Assembly: GCA_964575845.1 (NCBI GenBank)
Contig: CAZNSX010000005.1
Coordinates: 62,001 to 126,000, forward strand
Source of the DNA: CAZNSX01 sp964575845
GTDB lineage: Bacteria > UBA8248 > CAZNSX01
Reading direction: 5' to 3'
DNA length: 64,000 nt
A program made the position numbers and the translations under genes. Each line of letters begins with the position of its first letter. Position 1 is the first letter of the stretch. Below, piece after piece: positions 8,194 through 17,560 of this stretch. The notes below the pieces were generated by a model, which saw nothing but the letters and a program-made list of their open reading frames with translations, was not told where the DNA came from and searched no databases.

Positions 8194-9696
8194 TCAAGTA
8201 TCGTTCAGGACACCGAAGGGGTATCTCGGCAGGTATCTGCCCGTGTTTTCTTTCATGAGCTTTCCGTCCTCAAATATAACCTGGCCCCGCAGCATTGTCA
8301 GAGTAGGCCAGCAGTTGAGCTCCCAACCCTCCCAGGGGCTTGATAGCGAAGTTGTGTGCAGCTCTTCCTTCCTCACGATGTGAGGGGTTCCTATGTCCAT
8401 TATGACTAGGTCGGCATCCGAGCCAACGGCGAGCGTGCCCTTCTTTGGAAGGAGCCGCATGATCCTGGCCGGATTGTAGGCGCAGGCCTCCGCCATTTGC
8501 GTAAGCGAGAGGCCTCTCTTCAAACCCAGATGGAGAACAGCCGGAAACATGCAGTTGTGGTTTGAAAACCCCGGCCCCGGCCTCTCTTTAGTCGGCGGGG
8601 GCTTATACATCGGATTCGGCTTTCCGTCCGGGAATCTCTCTCGCGGGGCCACCGCGCCATCGGTCCCGATGCACGTTATGTCCCCCGTCCTCAGGCCCTC
8701 CCACAGGATGTCGACATCCTCCTTGTAGCCGAGCTGGGGGGTGATGCTAGTCGGCATGTATCCCAACTGTTCTCCAACATCGGGCCACCAGAATGAAAGC
8801 CATGCCGCGCAGGTCTCGCCCTCGACGTTCAGGCCCTGTTCCCTCCTGTAGTGGCGGATGAGCTCGACCGAATCCCTGTACGTCACGTGCGCAATGAGCA
8901 GCTCCGGGACTCCGACCACTCTGGCCAGATAGAGGACCGCCTGGAGGTCGAGAGTCTCCCCGAAGCTCGGGCGAGATTCTTTAATCACTATGGGGCCGCT
9001 ATAGCTTTTGTCAGCCCTCGCGCACTCCTCCGACTCTCTCGTCGCCTGGGCCTCTATCCCTCTGTTAACACAATTGGCATAGGGCAGAACCCCGACCTCC
9101 TTGCACTTCCTCAGCAGGACCCATATTTCGGGAAGGGTTATGGCCGCCGGGCCCTCAAGGCCAGTCCAAAACTTGAAGGATGCGATGCCGAGCTCCCTGT
9201 GGTAATAAGGTATCTCTTTTATCTGGTCCGTGTTCTCCATCAACAAGTGGAACGCAAAATCGTTTGTCGAGACTTTCTCGGACTTCTCGATGACTTCGGG
9301 AAAGACCTTTTTATAGGAGGCCTTCCACATGGCGTGGAGCATCCCGGGCTGCTTCACGAAGAGCTCGGGGTCGTCGGTCTTTTCCTTCCAGCCCTCCATG
9401 TTCTTTATGCAGCGGTCTATGAGAACAACGGTGGTCGTTATCCCGAGGAAGGCCAGGCACTTGGACTCCGACTCCATGTCACTGTAATACTCGTTGTAGT
9501 GCCCGTAGTGCGTGTGCGGGTCAACGCAGCCCGGGAATACGCACTTTCCCTTCGCGTCTACCACCTTTGCGCCGTCCGGTATCTCCGTCTTGCCGATATG
9601 GACTATCTTCTCCCCTTCAATGGCGAGGTCGGCTTCGAGTATCCCATATTTCGGGATCACGAGTTTGCCGTTCTTGACAACACAATCTATAGCCAT
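8194..9696 (-). CDS. Dihydropyrimidinase/hydantoinase-like amidohydrolase
   Basis: About 500 residues of the cyclic amidohydrolase superfamily. The N-terminal metal motif is VDPHTHYGHYN, the likely carboxylated lysine lies in ASFKFWTG, a later metal His in LLIAHVTY, and the catalytic-Asp region reads CIGTDGAVAP where dihydropyrimidinases usually have SDHAP. Such enzymes open cyclic amides (hydantoins, dihydropyrimidines, allantoin). The altered Asp motif leaves the substrate open. The start is ATG 9696, preceded by AAAGGAGGGATTATCGGC; the frame is open further upstream but has no better start. It is the last gene of a minus-strand run of amide and ester hydrolases with a TRAP transporter. Confidence 0.8.
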   Translation of the reverse strand: MAIDCVVKNGKLVIPKYGILEADLAIEGEKIVHIGKTEIPDGAKVVDAKGKCVFPGCVDPHTHYGHYNEYYSDMESESKCLAFLGITTTVVLIDRCIKNMEGWKEKTDDPELFVKQPGMLHAMWKASYKKVFPEVIEKSEKVSTNDFAFHLLMENTDQIKEIPYYHRELGIASFKFWTGLEGPAAITLPEIWVLLRKCKEVGVLPYANCVNRGIEAQATRESEECARADKSYSGPIVIKESRPSFGETLDLQAVLYLARVVGVPELLIAHVTYRDSVELIRHYRREQGLNVEGETCAAWLSFWWPDVGEQLGYMPTSITPQLGYKEDVDILWEGLRTGDITCIGTDGAVAPRERFPDGKPNPMYKPPPTKERPGPGFSNHNCMFPAVLHLGLKRGLSLTQMAEACAYNPARIMRLLPKKGTLAVGSDADLVIMDIGTPHIVRKEELHTTSLSSPWEGWELNCWPTLTMLRGQVIFEDGKLMKENTGRYLPRYPFGVLNDT

Positions 9697-9730
9697 GCCG
9701 ATAATCCCTCCTTTCTGCTTTTTCCGGTTT

Positions 9731-10909
9731 TCACGGGGGCATGACCTTCCCCGACTCGAAGAAGACCTTCCTTTCATGCCCTTCCGGGAGGCCCTTCATC
9801 AGGGCGTCCTTGATCCAGTCGATGATGAGAGGATGGAGCTCCGAGGCCACCTCGCCCATCGAGTGGGAGACATCCTCGAAGACCCATATCTCCTTTGAGC
9901 AGCGGAGGGCGCCAAAGAACGCGTATGCGTCTTCAAGGGGGCAGAGCTCGTCGTATTCGCCGGTGGCCAGGAGAGTAGGACATTTAATCCGGCCCGCAAC
10001 GTCATCGAGCGTCATTCGCTCCGCCATGGCGTCGAACTCGGCCTCGTCCCTGATTCCGGACATGTACATGAAGTTGACCTTGAAGGTCGGCTGGGCCACG
10101 TTGAAGATGGTGTCCTTTTGGCCGTAACAGCCCATCGCCGCCACGCAGGCCCTTATCCGCCCATCGTGCGCTGCTATGCGCGGCGCCCAGTAAGAGCCCA
10201 TACTGAAGCCCATCACGCCGATACGGTCAGTGTCAACCTCCCGGCGGCCCATAAGATAGTCGATGGCCGAGCCGCCGGCGACCTCGTAGTTGTCCGCAGT
10301 CACCCGGACCTTCCGCAGGTTCGATTCACCCTGCCCGGGACCATCGATGGAGAGGACGTTCATCCCCCTCAGGCCAAAGTGATTATGAAAGGGATGGGGG
10401 AAATCCTCCTTTATCATGTCCATGCCCGGCACAAAGAGGACGGTGGGGGCCTTCTCCCTGCGGGGAGCTAAATGCAGGAGACCGGGGACACTCTTTTCCC
10501 CGAATGGAATCTCGACCTTTTCGATCGGGTGGGCGGAATACTCGATAACCTTCTCGTAGCAGCGGACCACGCCGCCGTGATGGGCGATCTTTTGAGGATT
10601 ATCGTCCTGCATGATCCCCCATTGAGCCTTGCCGTAATATATCGCCGCCCTGTGGTATGCTTCCCGCGCCGTCTCGACGTGTCCCGCTTCCTCGGCCTTC
10701 CGTGCGAAATCCTCCTGCCACCGAGCCGTTCTCGCCCATTCTTTCGGGAAAGCCCTGCCCCACCTGATCCGGTCGAGTGTCCGCTGGACATGGATGTACT
10801 TGAACCCTCTCTCCAGCCAACCCGGCATTGTGCCCGGGAAGAGAACGTCGAGTTGAGAGGTCTTCAGGAAGTTGTCCAATATCCATCTCTGTCCCCTTCG
10901 CGGTAGCAT
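9731..10909 (-). CDS. Alpha/beta hydrolase (FrsA/DUF1100 or 2,6-dihydropseudooxynicotine hydrolase-like)
   Basis: A 392-residue alpha/beta hydrolase with a helical N-terminal cap (about residues 40-125) and a C-terminal catalytic domain. The nucleophile is Ser236 in GFSMGS, the acid is probably Asp320 in GEYDELCP, and the base His349 in VSHSMGE. IDGPGQGES (188-196) is the typical strand-turn. The family includes C-C or amide/ester hydrolases acting on heterocycle breakdown products, fitting the neighbouring hydantoinase-like and amidohydrolase genes. It starts 34 bp upstream of the next gene's region and is probably co-transcribed with it. Confidence 0.8.
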   Translation of the reverse strand: MLPRRGQRWILDNFLKTSQLDVLFPGTMPGWLERGFKYIHVQRTLDRIRWGRAFPKEWARTARWQEDFARKAEEAGHVETAREAYHRAAIYYGKAQWGIMQDDNPQKIAHHGGVVRCYEKVIEYSAHPIEKVEIPFGEKSVPGLLHLAPRREKAPTVLFVPGMDMIKEDFPHPFHNHFGLRGMNVLSIDGPGQGESNLRKVRVTADNYEVAGGSAIDYLMGRREVDTDRIGVMGFSMGSYWAPRIAAHDGRIRACVAAMGCYGQKDTIFNVAQPTFKVNFMYMSGIRDEAEFDAMAERMTLDDVAGRIKCPTLLATGEYDELCPLEDAYAFFGALRCSKEIWVFEDVSHSMGEVASELHPLIIDWIKDALMKGLPEGHERKVFFESGKVMPP

Positions 10910-10950
10910 TTCAGTGCCTCCTTGCGACGCTTATTTCTTTCTTGATAAAT

Positions 10951-11946
10951 TTATAATTTGGATGGTTTAACGCCAAGGAGCCGGGCGACGTTTCCCCCCA
11001 GCACCATATCCTTCTCTTTCCGCGAAATCTCCAGCGCTTCTATTGTGTTTACCGGCCTATCGTCTCCCATGGGAAAGGGATAATCAGAACCCATCATAAC
11101 ACCATCCGCTCCCCTTGACCTTATCAGGAAGGTCAAAGCATCAGGGCTGTGGGCGATTGAATCGAAGTAAAGCTCTTTCAGATACACGCTCGGCGGCTTT
11201 GAGATCTTCTCCCTCAGCTGCTCTTTGATTTCGTAGCCGTGGTCGAAGCGCCCGTATTGATATGGAGTGAAGCCTCCGGCGTGGGCGAAACAGAGGCGGA
11301 GGGCGGGAAACCTCTCGAGGACTCCGCCGAATATGATGCTCGCAATCGCAACCGTTGTCTCAAAGGGGTTTCCGACCAGGTTGGTCATGTAGTGCCGTCG
11401 AAGACGCCTGAGCTGATAGTCCGGATGGATGAAGACAAGGCATCCCAGCTTTTCCGCCTCCCCGAAGAAGGGCGCAAGGGATTCATGGTCAAGGTCCTTG
11501 CCATCGACCACCGAGCGGATCTCGGCCCCCTTGAAGCCAAGCTCCAAAGAAGCCCGCTTGAGCTCTTCAATCGCAAGCTTCGCATCCTGAAGCGGGATGG
11601 CGGCCAGACCGTAGAACCTCTTCGGAGAAACGTGGACGAGCTTCGCTATGCTGTCGTTGACGAGGCGGCAGTGGGCCTTGGCGGGGCGGGCTTCCCCCCA
11701 GTAATAGAACAGGTAAGGTGAGAGTGAGACGGCTTGTGCGTCCACTTTCCTTGAATCCATGTCGGCGAGCCTTCGCTCAGGATCATAGAGCCTATCGCTC
11801 AGCGGTCCGTAGCGCCTCCCCTTGATAACGAGGAACTCCGCCCCGGCGTGGTCCTTTTGAGTCTCCGCCCATCTTACGCCGCCCTTCTTTCTCGCTCTTA
11901 GGTGGAACTCGGGCGGGTCGTAGTGCGTGTGGATATCGATACGCAT
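10951..11946 (-). CDS. Amidohydrolase family protein (ACMSD/gamma-resorcylate decarboxylase-like)
   Basis: A 331-residue TIM-barrel metal hydrolase of the amidohydrolase_2 group. Visible ligands: His6 and His8 (IHTH), a His in FIHPDY, a His in FAHAGGF and the Asp in GSDYPFP. The family contains both decarboxylases (ACMSD, 5-carboxyvanillate or gamma-resorcylate decarboxylase) and lactone or amide hydrolases. It lies 41 bp from the alpha/beta hydrolase gene and 17 bp from the M20 gene in the same direction, so it belongs to the same operon. Confidence 0.8.
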   Translation of the reverse strand: MRIDIHTHYDPPEFHLRARKKGGVRWAETQKDHAGAEFLVIKGRRYGPLSDRLYDPERRLADMDSRKVDAQAVSLSPYLFYYWGEARPAKAHCRLVNDSIAKLVHVSPKRFYGLAAIPLQDAKLAIEELKRASLELGFKGAEIRSVVDGKDLDHESLAPFFGEAEKLGCLVFIHPDYQLRRLRRHYMTNLVGNPFETTVAIASIIFGGVLERFPALRLCFAHAGGFTPYQYGRFDHGYEIKEQLREKISKPPSVYLKELYFDSIAHSPDALTFLIRSRGADGVMMGSDYPFPMGDDRPVNTIEALEISRKEKDMVLGGNVARLLGVKPSKL

Positions 11947-11963
11947 CGATTTCGGTCCTACTT

Positions 11964-13217
11964 TTATCCCAGCAGCTCCATTGTCACAGCCGACAGGACC
12001 TTTATGCAGTCGGTAATGTCCGAGACGGCCACGTTCTCATCCGCGACGTGGGTCAGGCCCGAGGGACCGTAAGACACCATGGGGATTCCCGCGTCGCGGG
12101 TAAAGAAGCGCATGTCCATGATACCGGGCGTCAGCCAGTACTTGGCCTCGCGCTTAAGCACCTTGCGTATTGCACCCGCAACCGACCTGCAGATGCGCTC
12201 CTCCCTGGGCGTCGCGGCAGACGCGCCCTTGAGAATTGTCTTCACCTCGAGCTTGAGCTGCGGGTCATCGCGCTTCAATCTCTCCAGGACCGCGTTGATC
12301 TCCGCCGAAGCCTCTTCCAGGTCCTCCTCCGGGTTCAGCCTCCGGTCGATGGTTATGGTGCACCGGTCGGGAACGACGTTGATCTTCGCGCCGCCTCGGA
12401 CAATCCCCCCGATGTTTATCGTGGCGCGCTTGCCCTTCTCGTCCCCGTACATGATGTCGGCGGGGAACGTGGTTATCCTCTCCGCTAACCTCCCCTGCAG
12501 TTCCTTCAGACCCTTATACACCTCAACCATCTTGTCGAAGGCGTTTACGCCGAGGAAAGGGAAAGCGCCGTGGGCGGCCTTCCCGATGGTGGTGACCTCT
12601 AACCATAGCGCCCCCTTGTGCGCGATCTTTACGACATCGGGGCCGGCCGGCTCCGTCAATATCGCATAGTCGGCCTTTACCAGCCCCTCTCCGACGATGA
12701 AGCCCGCGCCGGCCTGGCCGCCTGTTTCCTCGTCCGGAACAAGGGAGACGGTGATGTCGCCCTTGAGCGGCACGCTCTGGTCCTTCAGCAGCTTGATCGT
12801 TGCCAGTATCGTGGCTATGCCGGATTTCATATCGACGGACCCCCGGCCGTAGATCTTGCCGTTCTTCATGACGGCGTCAAAGGGGTCCGTGCTCCAGCCC
12901 TCGGCGGGCGGGACTACGTCGTAGTGGCCGGTGAGGTGCAGGACGGGTCCGCCGCTGTTTCCCCTGAGCCGCCCCATTACGTTTACGCGGGGCAGCCCCT
13001 CTCCGTGGGGCGCGAGTTCCTGCAGACGCTCCGCTGGCACTGCGACCAGTTCCACCTCGACGCCGAGGTTTCGCAGTTCGCCCGCGAGAAATTCGGCGCA
13101 CTTGTCGTAGTCCCTCCCCGGGGGATTCACGGTCGGGATGCGGATCAACTCCCGCGTGAGATCGACCGCATAGGCTTCCACCTTTCCCGCTGCATTCTCA
13201 ACGTCTGTCTCTGTCAT
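11964..13217 (-). CDS. M20 family metallopeptidase/deacylase (ArgE/DapE/aminoacylase-like)
   Basis: A 417-residue protein with all M20 metal motifs: His98 and Asp100 in LTGHYDVVP, bridging Asp129 in GRGSVDMKSG, Glu163-Glu164 in PDEETGG, and a C-terminal His in GLTHVADENV. It should cleave an N-acyl or peptide bond of a small substrate. Of two close ATGs the one at 13217 is chosen because AAGGAG lies 7 bases upstream. The 5' end overlaps the 3' end of the TRAP permease gene by 20 bp, which indicates translational coupling: the transporter probably imports the substrate or a precursor. Confidence 0.85.
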   Translation of the reverse strand: MTETDVENAAGKVEAYAVDLTRELIRIPTVNPPGRDYDKCAEFLAGELRNLGVEVELVAVPAERLQELAPHGEGLPRVNVMGRLRGNSGGPVLHLTGHYDVVPPAEGWSTDPFDAVMKNGKIYGRGSVDMKSGIATILATIKLLKDQSVPLKGDITVSLVPDEETGGQAGAGFIVGEGLVKADYAILTEPAGPDVVKIAHKGALWLEVTTIGKAAHGAFPFLGVNAFDKMVEVYKGLKELQGRLAERITTFPADIMYGDEKGKRATINIGGIVRGGAKINVVPDRCTITIDRRLNPEEDLEEASAEINAVLERLKRDDPQLKLEVKTILKGASAATPREERICRSVAGAIRKVLKREAKYWLTPGIMDMRFFTRDAGIPMVSYGPSGLTHVADENVAVSDITDCIKVLSAVTMELLG

Positions 13218-15207
13218 TTTCATTCTCCTTTTCCTTCGGTTCCGCCAGAGAGGGGTTCTCCACCGTTTGATATATAGAAGCCCTGGCGGTCCTGATCCGG
13301 TACCACTGGACCCACATGGCCAGCCCGAAAAGAACTGCACCGACTGCGCTCGTCAAAAGCCCCGGCTTGAGGAATCCGGCCGCCGACGCGACCAGCAATA
13401 GGCGGTCGGGTATCCGCGCCTTCTGCAGCAGCCAGCCCTGAACGGCCGACGCAAGGACAATAACGCCGATTGCGCTGGATGCCGTTACCATGATTATTTC
13501 GGAAACGGGTGCCATCAACAGAATGCCCTTCCCGTAGACGAACATAAAGGGCACGATGAAGCCCGCGATCCCCAGGCGGCTGGCGATGAAGCCTGTTCTC
13601 ATGGGATCCGAGCCCGCCAAGCTCGCTCCCGCGAATGCGGCGAGGGCCACCGGAGGGGTGATCGAGGAGATGCAGCCGAAATAGAAGGCGAACATATGCG
13701 CCGGAAACTCCGGCACGCCCATTTTGACAAGGGCGGGTACCGATAGGGCGGCGACTATGATGTAAGAGGCCGTGGTGGGCAGGCCCATCCCCAAGATGAT
13801 TGAAGTTATCATCGTCAATACCAGGGCGAGGAAGAGGCTTCCGCCAGAGGCGGAGATGATAGCGCTGGCGAACTTGAAGCCGATGCCCGTCATGTTCATG
13901 GCGCCGACAGCTATGCCCGCGGCCGCGCAGGCGGTCGCGATCATGACCGCCTGCTTGGCCCCGGATTCCATGGCGCCCAAGATGTCCCAGAGACCCATCC
14001 GGGTCGATTTCCGGGGCAGGCTCACGAGCACAACCAGGGCGATACCGATGAGGCTCGCGCGCACCGCCGTGTACTCCAGGAGGAGCACGTAGACCAGGCC
14101 GATCGGGGGAATGAAATGATGAAACCCCTGCTTGAGAACCCTGCGCAAATCCGGGAGCTCCTCCTTGGGCATGCCCCGGAGGCCAACCTCAGCGGCCTCG
14201 AAGTCCACCATCATGAACACCGCAAGGAAGTAGAGGACCGCGGGGATCGCCGCCATCTTGATTATCTCGAGATAGTTGATGCCGGTCAGCTCAACCATGA
14301 TGAAGACCGCCACGCCCATGACGGGCGGCATTATCTGGCCCCCCGTCGAGGCCGTCGCCTCGACGGCCCCCGCGAAGGCCGGGCCGTAACCCAGGCGCTT
14401 CATCATCGGGATGGTAAAGGAGCCGGTGGCAAAAACGTTCACCGTAGACGCCCCGGAGATAGTCCCGAAAAAAGCGCTCGATATCACGCCCACCTTGGCG
14501 GGGCCGCCGCGCCACCTCCCCGCTAAAGCGGTTGCAAGCTGGATGAAAAAGGCCCCCGCCCCGGACCTGTGAAGAAAGGCGCCGAACATGATAAAGGTGA
14601 AGGCGTAGGTGGAGGAAACGCCCGTCGGGATGCCGTATATCCCGTCCGTGCCCATGTACATCTGGTCCACTATCCACCACAGCGGGAACCCCTTGTGGCG
14701 GAAGGTGCCGGGAAGGAAGGCGCCGAAGTAGCCGAAGAGCAGGAAGGCAATTCCCAGGAGCGTCAGCGGTAGACCCACTACCCGCCGGGTTGCTTCCAGC
14801 AGGAGGACAATCAACAGCGTTCCGAAAATGAGATCCAGGGACGTCACCGGGTCTACATACTGCCAACGCCCGACCAGGCGGTCGAAGTCCAAAATAATAT
14901 AGACTGCCGTCGCAGCGCCCGCCAGGCAGAGCAGAATATCATGGAGCGGTAGCCCGTCCTTCGAGGACCTTCTGGTGGGGGCGTACATGAGAAAGACCAC
15001 CATCAGCGCGATCGCGAGGTGAATGCTTCGCTGGAGGTAGGCCTCGAAGAAGCCGAAGGTGGCCGTGTAGAGCTGGAAGGCGGCCCATGCTATGGCCAGC
15101 AAGGAGAGGACCTTGCCCGCGTGGCCGGGGAGTTCCCGTACCTTGGAGACGGCTTCTTCCTGATCCGGAGGAATGACCTTATCTACGGGATTATCCTCGT
15201 TGGCCAT
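13198..15207 (-). CDS. TRAP transporter fused permease subunit (4TM/12TM, TAXI-associated)
   Basis: A 669-residue integral membrane protein. The N-terminal third carries a few helices equivalent to the small DctQ subunit; the remainder is a DctM-like large permease with the typical segments ISGASTVNVFATG, TASTGGQIMPPVMG, GMGLPTTASYI and SSITPPVALAAF. Fused DctQM proteins pair with TAXI-type receptors, and such a receptor is encoded at 16202-17218. The system is a secondary, ion-driven importer of organic acids or similar. Start ATG 15207. Between receptor and permease lies a cupin gene. Confidence 0.9.
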   Translation of the reverse strand: MANEDNPVDKVIPPDQEEAVSKVRELPGHAGKVLSLLAIAWAAFQLYTATFGFFEAYLQRSIHLAIALMVVFLMYAPTRRSSKDGLPLHDILLCLAGAATAVYIILDFDRLVGRWQYVDPVTSLDLIFGTLLIVLLLEATRRVVGLPLTLLGIAFLLFGYFGAFLPGTFRHKGFPLWWIVDQMYMGTDGIYGIPTGVSSTYAFTFIMFGAFLHRSGAGAFFIQLATALAGRWRGGPAKVGVISSAFFGTISGASTVNVFATGSFTIPMMKRLGYGPAFAGAVEATASTGGQIMPPVMGVAVFIMVELTGINYLEIIKMAAIPAVLYFLAVFMMVDFEAAEVGLRGMPKEELPDLRRVLKQGFHHFIPPIGLVYVLLLEYTAVRASLIGIALVVLVSLPRKSTRMGLWDILGAMESGAKQAVMIATACAAAGIAVGAMNMTGIGFKFASAIISASGGSLFLALVLTMITSIILGMGLPTTASYIIVAALSVPALVKMGVPEFPAHMFAFYFGCISSITPPVALAAFAGASLAGSDPMRTGFIASRLGIAGFIVPFMFVYGKGILLMAPVSEIIMVTASSAIGVIVLASAVQGWLLQKARIPDRLLLVASAAGFLKPGLLTSAVGAVLFGLAMWVQWYRIRTARASIYQTVENPSLAEPKEKENENDRDRR

Positions 15208-15485
15208 ATCCGCACCCGGGTGAGATCTATTTATTAAGGGCTTGGTTCAACCAAGCGTCGGTATGGGGAGCCCTTGTGGGCAAGAGAGGGTAGACCCGCC
15301 CTCACGAGTTCCGTCCCCATATATGGCCCGCACGCGACAGGGCGGATTTCGCCTTCAAGTGCTATGGCTGTCACCTTTCAATCGGCCGCCAGCCCCTTGA
15401 GGCGGAATGGCCTCGCCATTGAAGAAAAGGGGAATAAACCAGAGCCCGGGGTTGAGTGTGAAAGGAGAAAGGGCCTCGGGCTGCC

Positions 15486-15896
15486 CTAACGTCCCCATTC
15501 CACGTGGTCGATAAATTCGTAGCCTGTCTCCTCCACCGACCCCGCGCCCACATAGACGCCTACCACGGTCAGGGGATCATCAGGTTCGGTTCCCAAGGCC
15601 GCATGCACCATACCCCGTGGGATGAAGAAGGCATCACCTGGGCCCACATCCCACTCTTCATCCCCCTGCCACCTGTGGCCCTTGCCGCTGAGGACATAAA
15701 CAAACTCATCGGCCTTGTGGTGGATATGCTTCTCATGGGCCGCCCCAAACTTATGGACCGCCTTATATAGGACGGCCGAGCGGCATCCCACGGTCTTCTC
15801 GCAGAGGAGAAATTTGATGTTCATCTCCCGCCAGCCATCCTCCCGCCTTACCTTGGCCGGCTGTATGTCCCGCTCATTGACCTTGAATCTCGACAT
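15486..15896 (-). CDS. Cupin-domain protein
   Basis: A 136-residue single cupin. Motif 1 is HHKADEFVYVLSGKGH and motif 2 GDAFFIPRGMVHAALG, giving the His/Glu/His metal set. Such small cupins are isomerases, lyases or sensors in catabolic operons. It sits between the TAXI receptor and the fused TRAP permease genes on the same strand, so it probably acts on, or senses, the transported compound (inference). The 278 bp between its stop and the permease gene contain no recognisable gene. Confidence 0.8.
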   Translation of the reverse strand: MSRFKVNERDIQPAKVRREDGWREMNIKFLLCEKTVGCRSAVLYKAVHKFGAAHEKHIHHKADEFVYVLSGKGHRWQGDEEWDVGPGDAFFIPRGMVHAALGTEPDDPLTVVGVYVGAGSVEETGYEFIDHVEWGR

Positions 15897-16069
15897 TAGC
15901 TCTCCTGCGCCAGTTTCGCTGGCAAACCCTCCCTCAGGGGGACCGTTCCTGATGCTCAGTTACACAGTCCTTTCCACCCTACCAGTGACCTCTGAATCAC
16001 CTCCGATGTGAGGCCAGTACCAATTTCGTCCTCCGCTCGGCTGCGAAAAGCTGAGAGCCCCCTCCTTCA

Positions 16070-16109
16070 CTTTCTCAGCCCTGCCGCAGAAGGGGCAGGG
16101 CTGAGAAAG
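16070..16109 (-). terminator. Strong hairpin downstream of the TAXI receptor gene
   Basis: A perfect 16-bp stem (16070-16085 with 16094-16109) around an 8-nt loop, in the 305-bp gap between the TAXI receptor gene and the cupin gene. No long T-tract follows on either strand, so it may act as a terminator/attenuator or an mRNA-stabilising 3' hairpin, lowering expression of genes after the abundant receptor. The rest of the gap (15897-16201) shows no gene. Confidence 0.5.
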
Positions 16110-16201
16110 GAAAGCGATTACCGGACACACTCAACTCTCCTCTGAGCGTTGAGATGCAGCCCTCATCCGCCAATGTATCGCAGGGGTATGAATTATTCCG
16201 G

Positions 16202-17218
16202 TTACTTCATCACACCGATGTCTCGGTAGTACTGCGCCGCTCCGGGATGAAGGGGGGCACCTCCCTCCTGCCAGGCATGCTCGGGCGTGTAACCCTTCAT
16301 GGCCTTGACGACCGCGGCCATATCGGCCCTGCCCTCCAGCAGCGCCTTCGCCAGATCATAGGCCAGATCGTCGGGCATGTCAGCGCGGGCGAGGATCTCG
16401 GTGTTAGACCCAAAGGTCTTTACCTCGTAGTCGATGCCGCGGTAAACGTTTGCGGCCACGGTTCGCCTGCCCATCTTGTACTTTTTCTGCATCTTGTCGA
16501 GTATGTCGTCGTCGACCGCGAGCATGCGCATGTCGCGGGCCTGCGTCACCTCTAGGAGATAGGGGGCTGGCTGGGTGGTCATACCCGAGAACGCATCCAG
16601 CTGGCCGTCTCGGATTTGATTTACAGCCTCTGTGTAGCTGACGAATATCACCCTACCACCCCATTTCCGTATATCGTCGAAGGTGATGCCGTACTCCCCG
16701 AATAAGTTCCTGCAGTTGTCCTCGTTCGCGGAGCCGCGGGGGCCGCAGCTGACCCTCAGGGGATATTTCTTATTGATCAAGTCGCGGAAGCCTGTCACCC
16801 CCGTTTTCTTCGTGATCACCCACTGGACCGCGCTGTCATAGTAATTTGCGATGACCCGGATGTCGTTTTTCTCCTTGAAAGGAGGCTTTCCTTCGATGGC
16901 AAAGGCGGCGAGGTTGCTACCCCCCAATCCTATGTCGATCCTTCCTTTGGAAAGCATCCTGATGTTGGCCGGACCCCCGCCCGGTATGATGGTCACGTTG
17001 GAGCCCGGGCGAGCCTTCTTGATTACCTCGGCCATCTGCGCCGCGATGAGCTGGAAGGGAGAGCCGATGCTACCGGCGCCGATGGTCAGCGTCACCGGTG
17101 CCCTTGATTTGAAGGGTACCTCCTTCTGGGCGTCAGTAATCCCCCCAAGGCTGAAGACGAAGAAACACACCGCCGCGATGGAGATTCCTATTGCCATCCA
17201 TCTTGATTTAGAGCGCAT
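16202..17218 (-). CDS. TRAP transporter solute receptor, TAXI family
   Basis: A 338-residue exported protein. A basic N-terminus and hydrophobic segment (about 8-27) form the signal peptide, cleaved near TDAQK. The start of the mature protein, LTIGAGSIGSPFQLIAA, and KKTGVTGFRDL are typical of TAXI receptors (TIGR02122). It binds the substrate in the periplasm and delivers it to the fused permease at 13198-15207. Start ATG 17218; a GGGGCAGGAG sequence precedes it. Confidence 0.88.
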   Translation of the reverse strand: MRSKSRWMAIGISIAAVCFFVFSLGGITDAQKEVPFKSRAPVTLTIGAGSIGSPFQLIAAQMAEVIKKARPGSNVTIIPGGGPANIRMLSKGRIDIGLGGSNLAAFAIEGKPPFKEKNDIRVIANYYDSAVQWVITKKTGVTGFRDLINKKYPLRVSCGPRGSANEDNCRNLFGEYGITFDDIRKWGGRVIFVSYTEAVNQIRDGQLDAFSGMTTQPAPYLLEVTQARDMRMLAVDDDILDKMQKKYKMGRRTVAANVYRGIDYEVKTFGSNTEILARADMPDDLAYDLAKALLEGRADMAAVVKAMKGYTPEHAWQEGGAPLHPGAAQYYRDIGVMK

Positions 17219-17560
17219 CTCCTGCCCCTCCTCAGTTAAAGTTCAGTTAAGGTTATTGAATTTAACTACGCACCCGCAGGGGCGCGTTAACCTCTGGAGC
17301 TTGTTAGGGCCAAGTTCTTGAGCTTGTCCCCTCCTCGGTTTAAAAGAGAGATAGCATGGCATCATGCCAAGCAACCCTTTACTCGGGGTCAGTCACTCTT
17401 TTCAAGCCCGCTGGCCTGACTAAATGAATGGAAATTTAGATGTAAACAAGAAAAAGTCTTATTTCTAAATAATCTAATATTCCCTTTCGGGAAAATTTAA
17501 AACTTATGGCTTCCCGATGTCAATAAGAATTACGTCACTTCTTTCCGGAGTGTTTGCCTC
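17219..17560. other. Promoter-side intergenic region of the TRAP operon
   Basis: An AT-rich 340-bp gap between two minus-strand genes. It contains a small hairpin (TTCCC TTTC GGGAA near 17480-17493) that may end the upstream creatininase-like transcript, and probably the promoter of the TAXI/TRAP operon. No gene is seen. Confidence 0.35.

Noticed and set aside
8851..9744. Long plus-strand open frames opposite the hydantoinase gene and other GC-rich genes
   Set aside because: They mirror real genes on the other strand, have no domains and lack ribosome sites.
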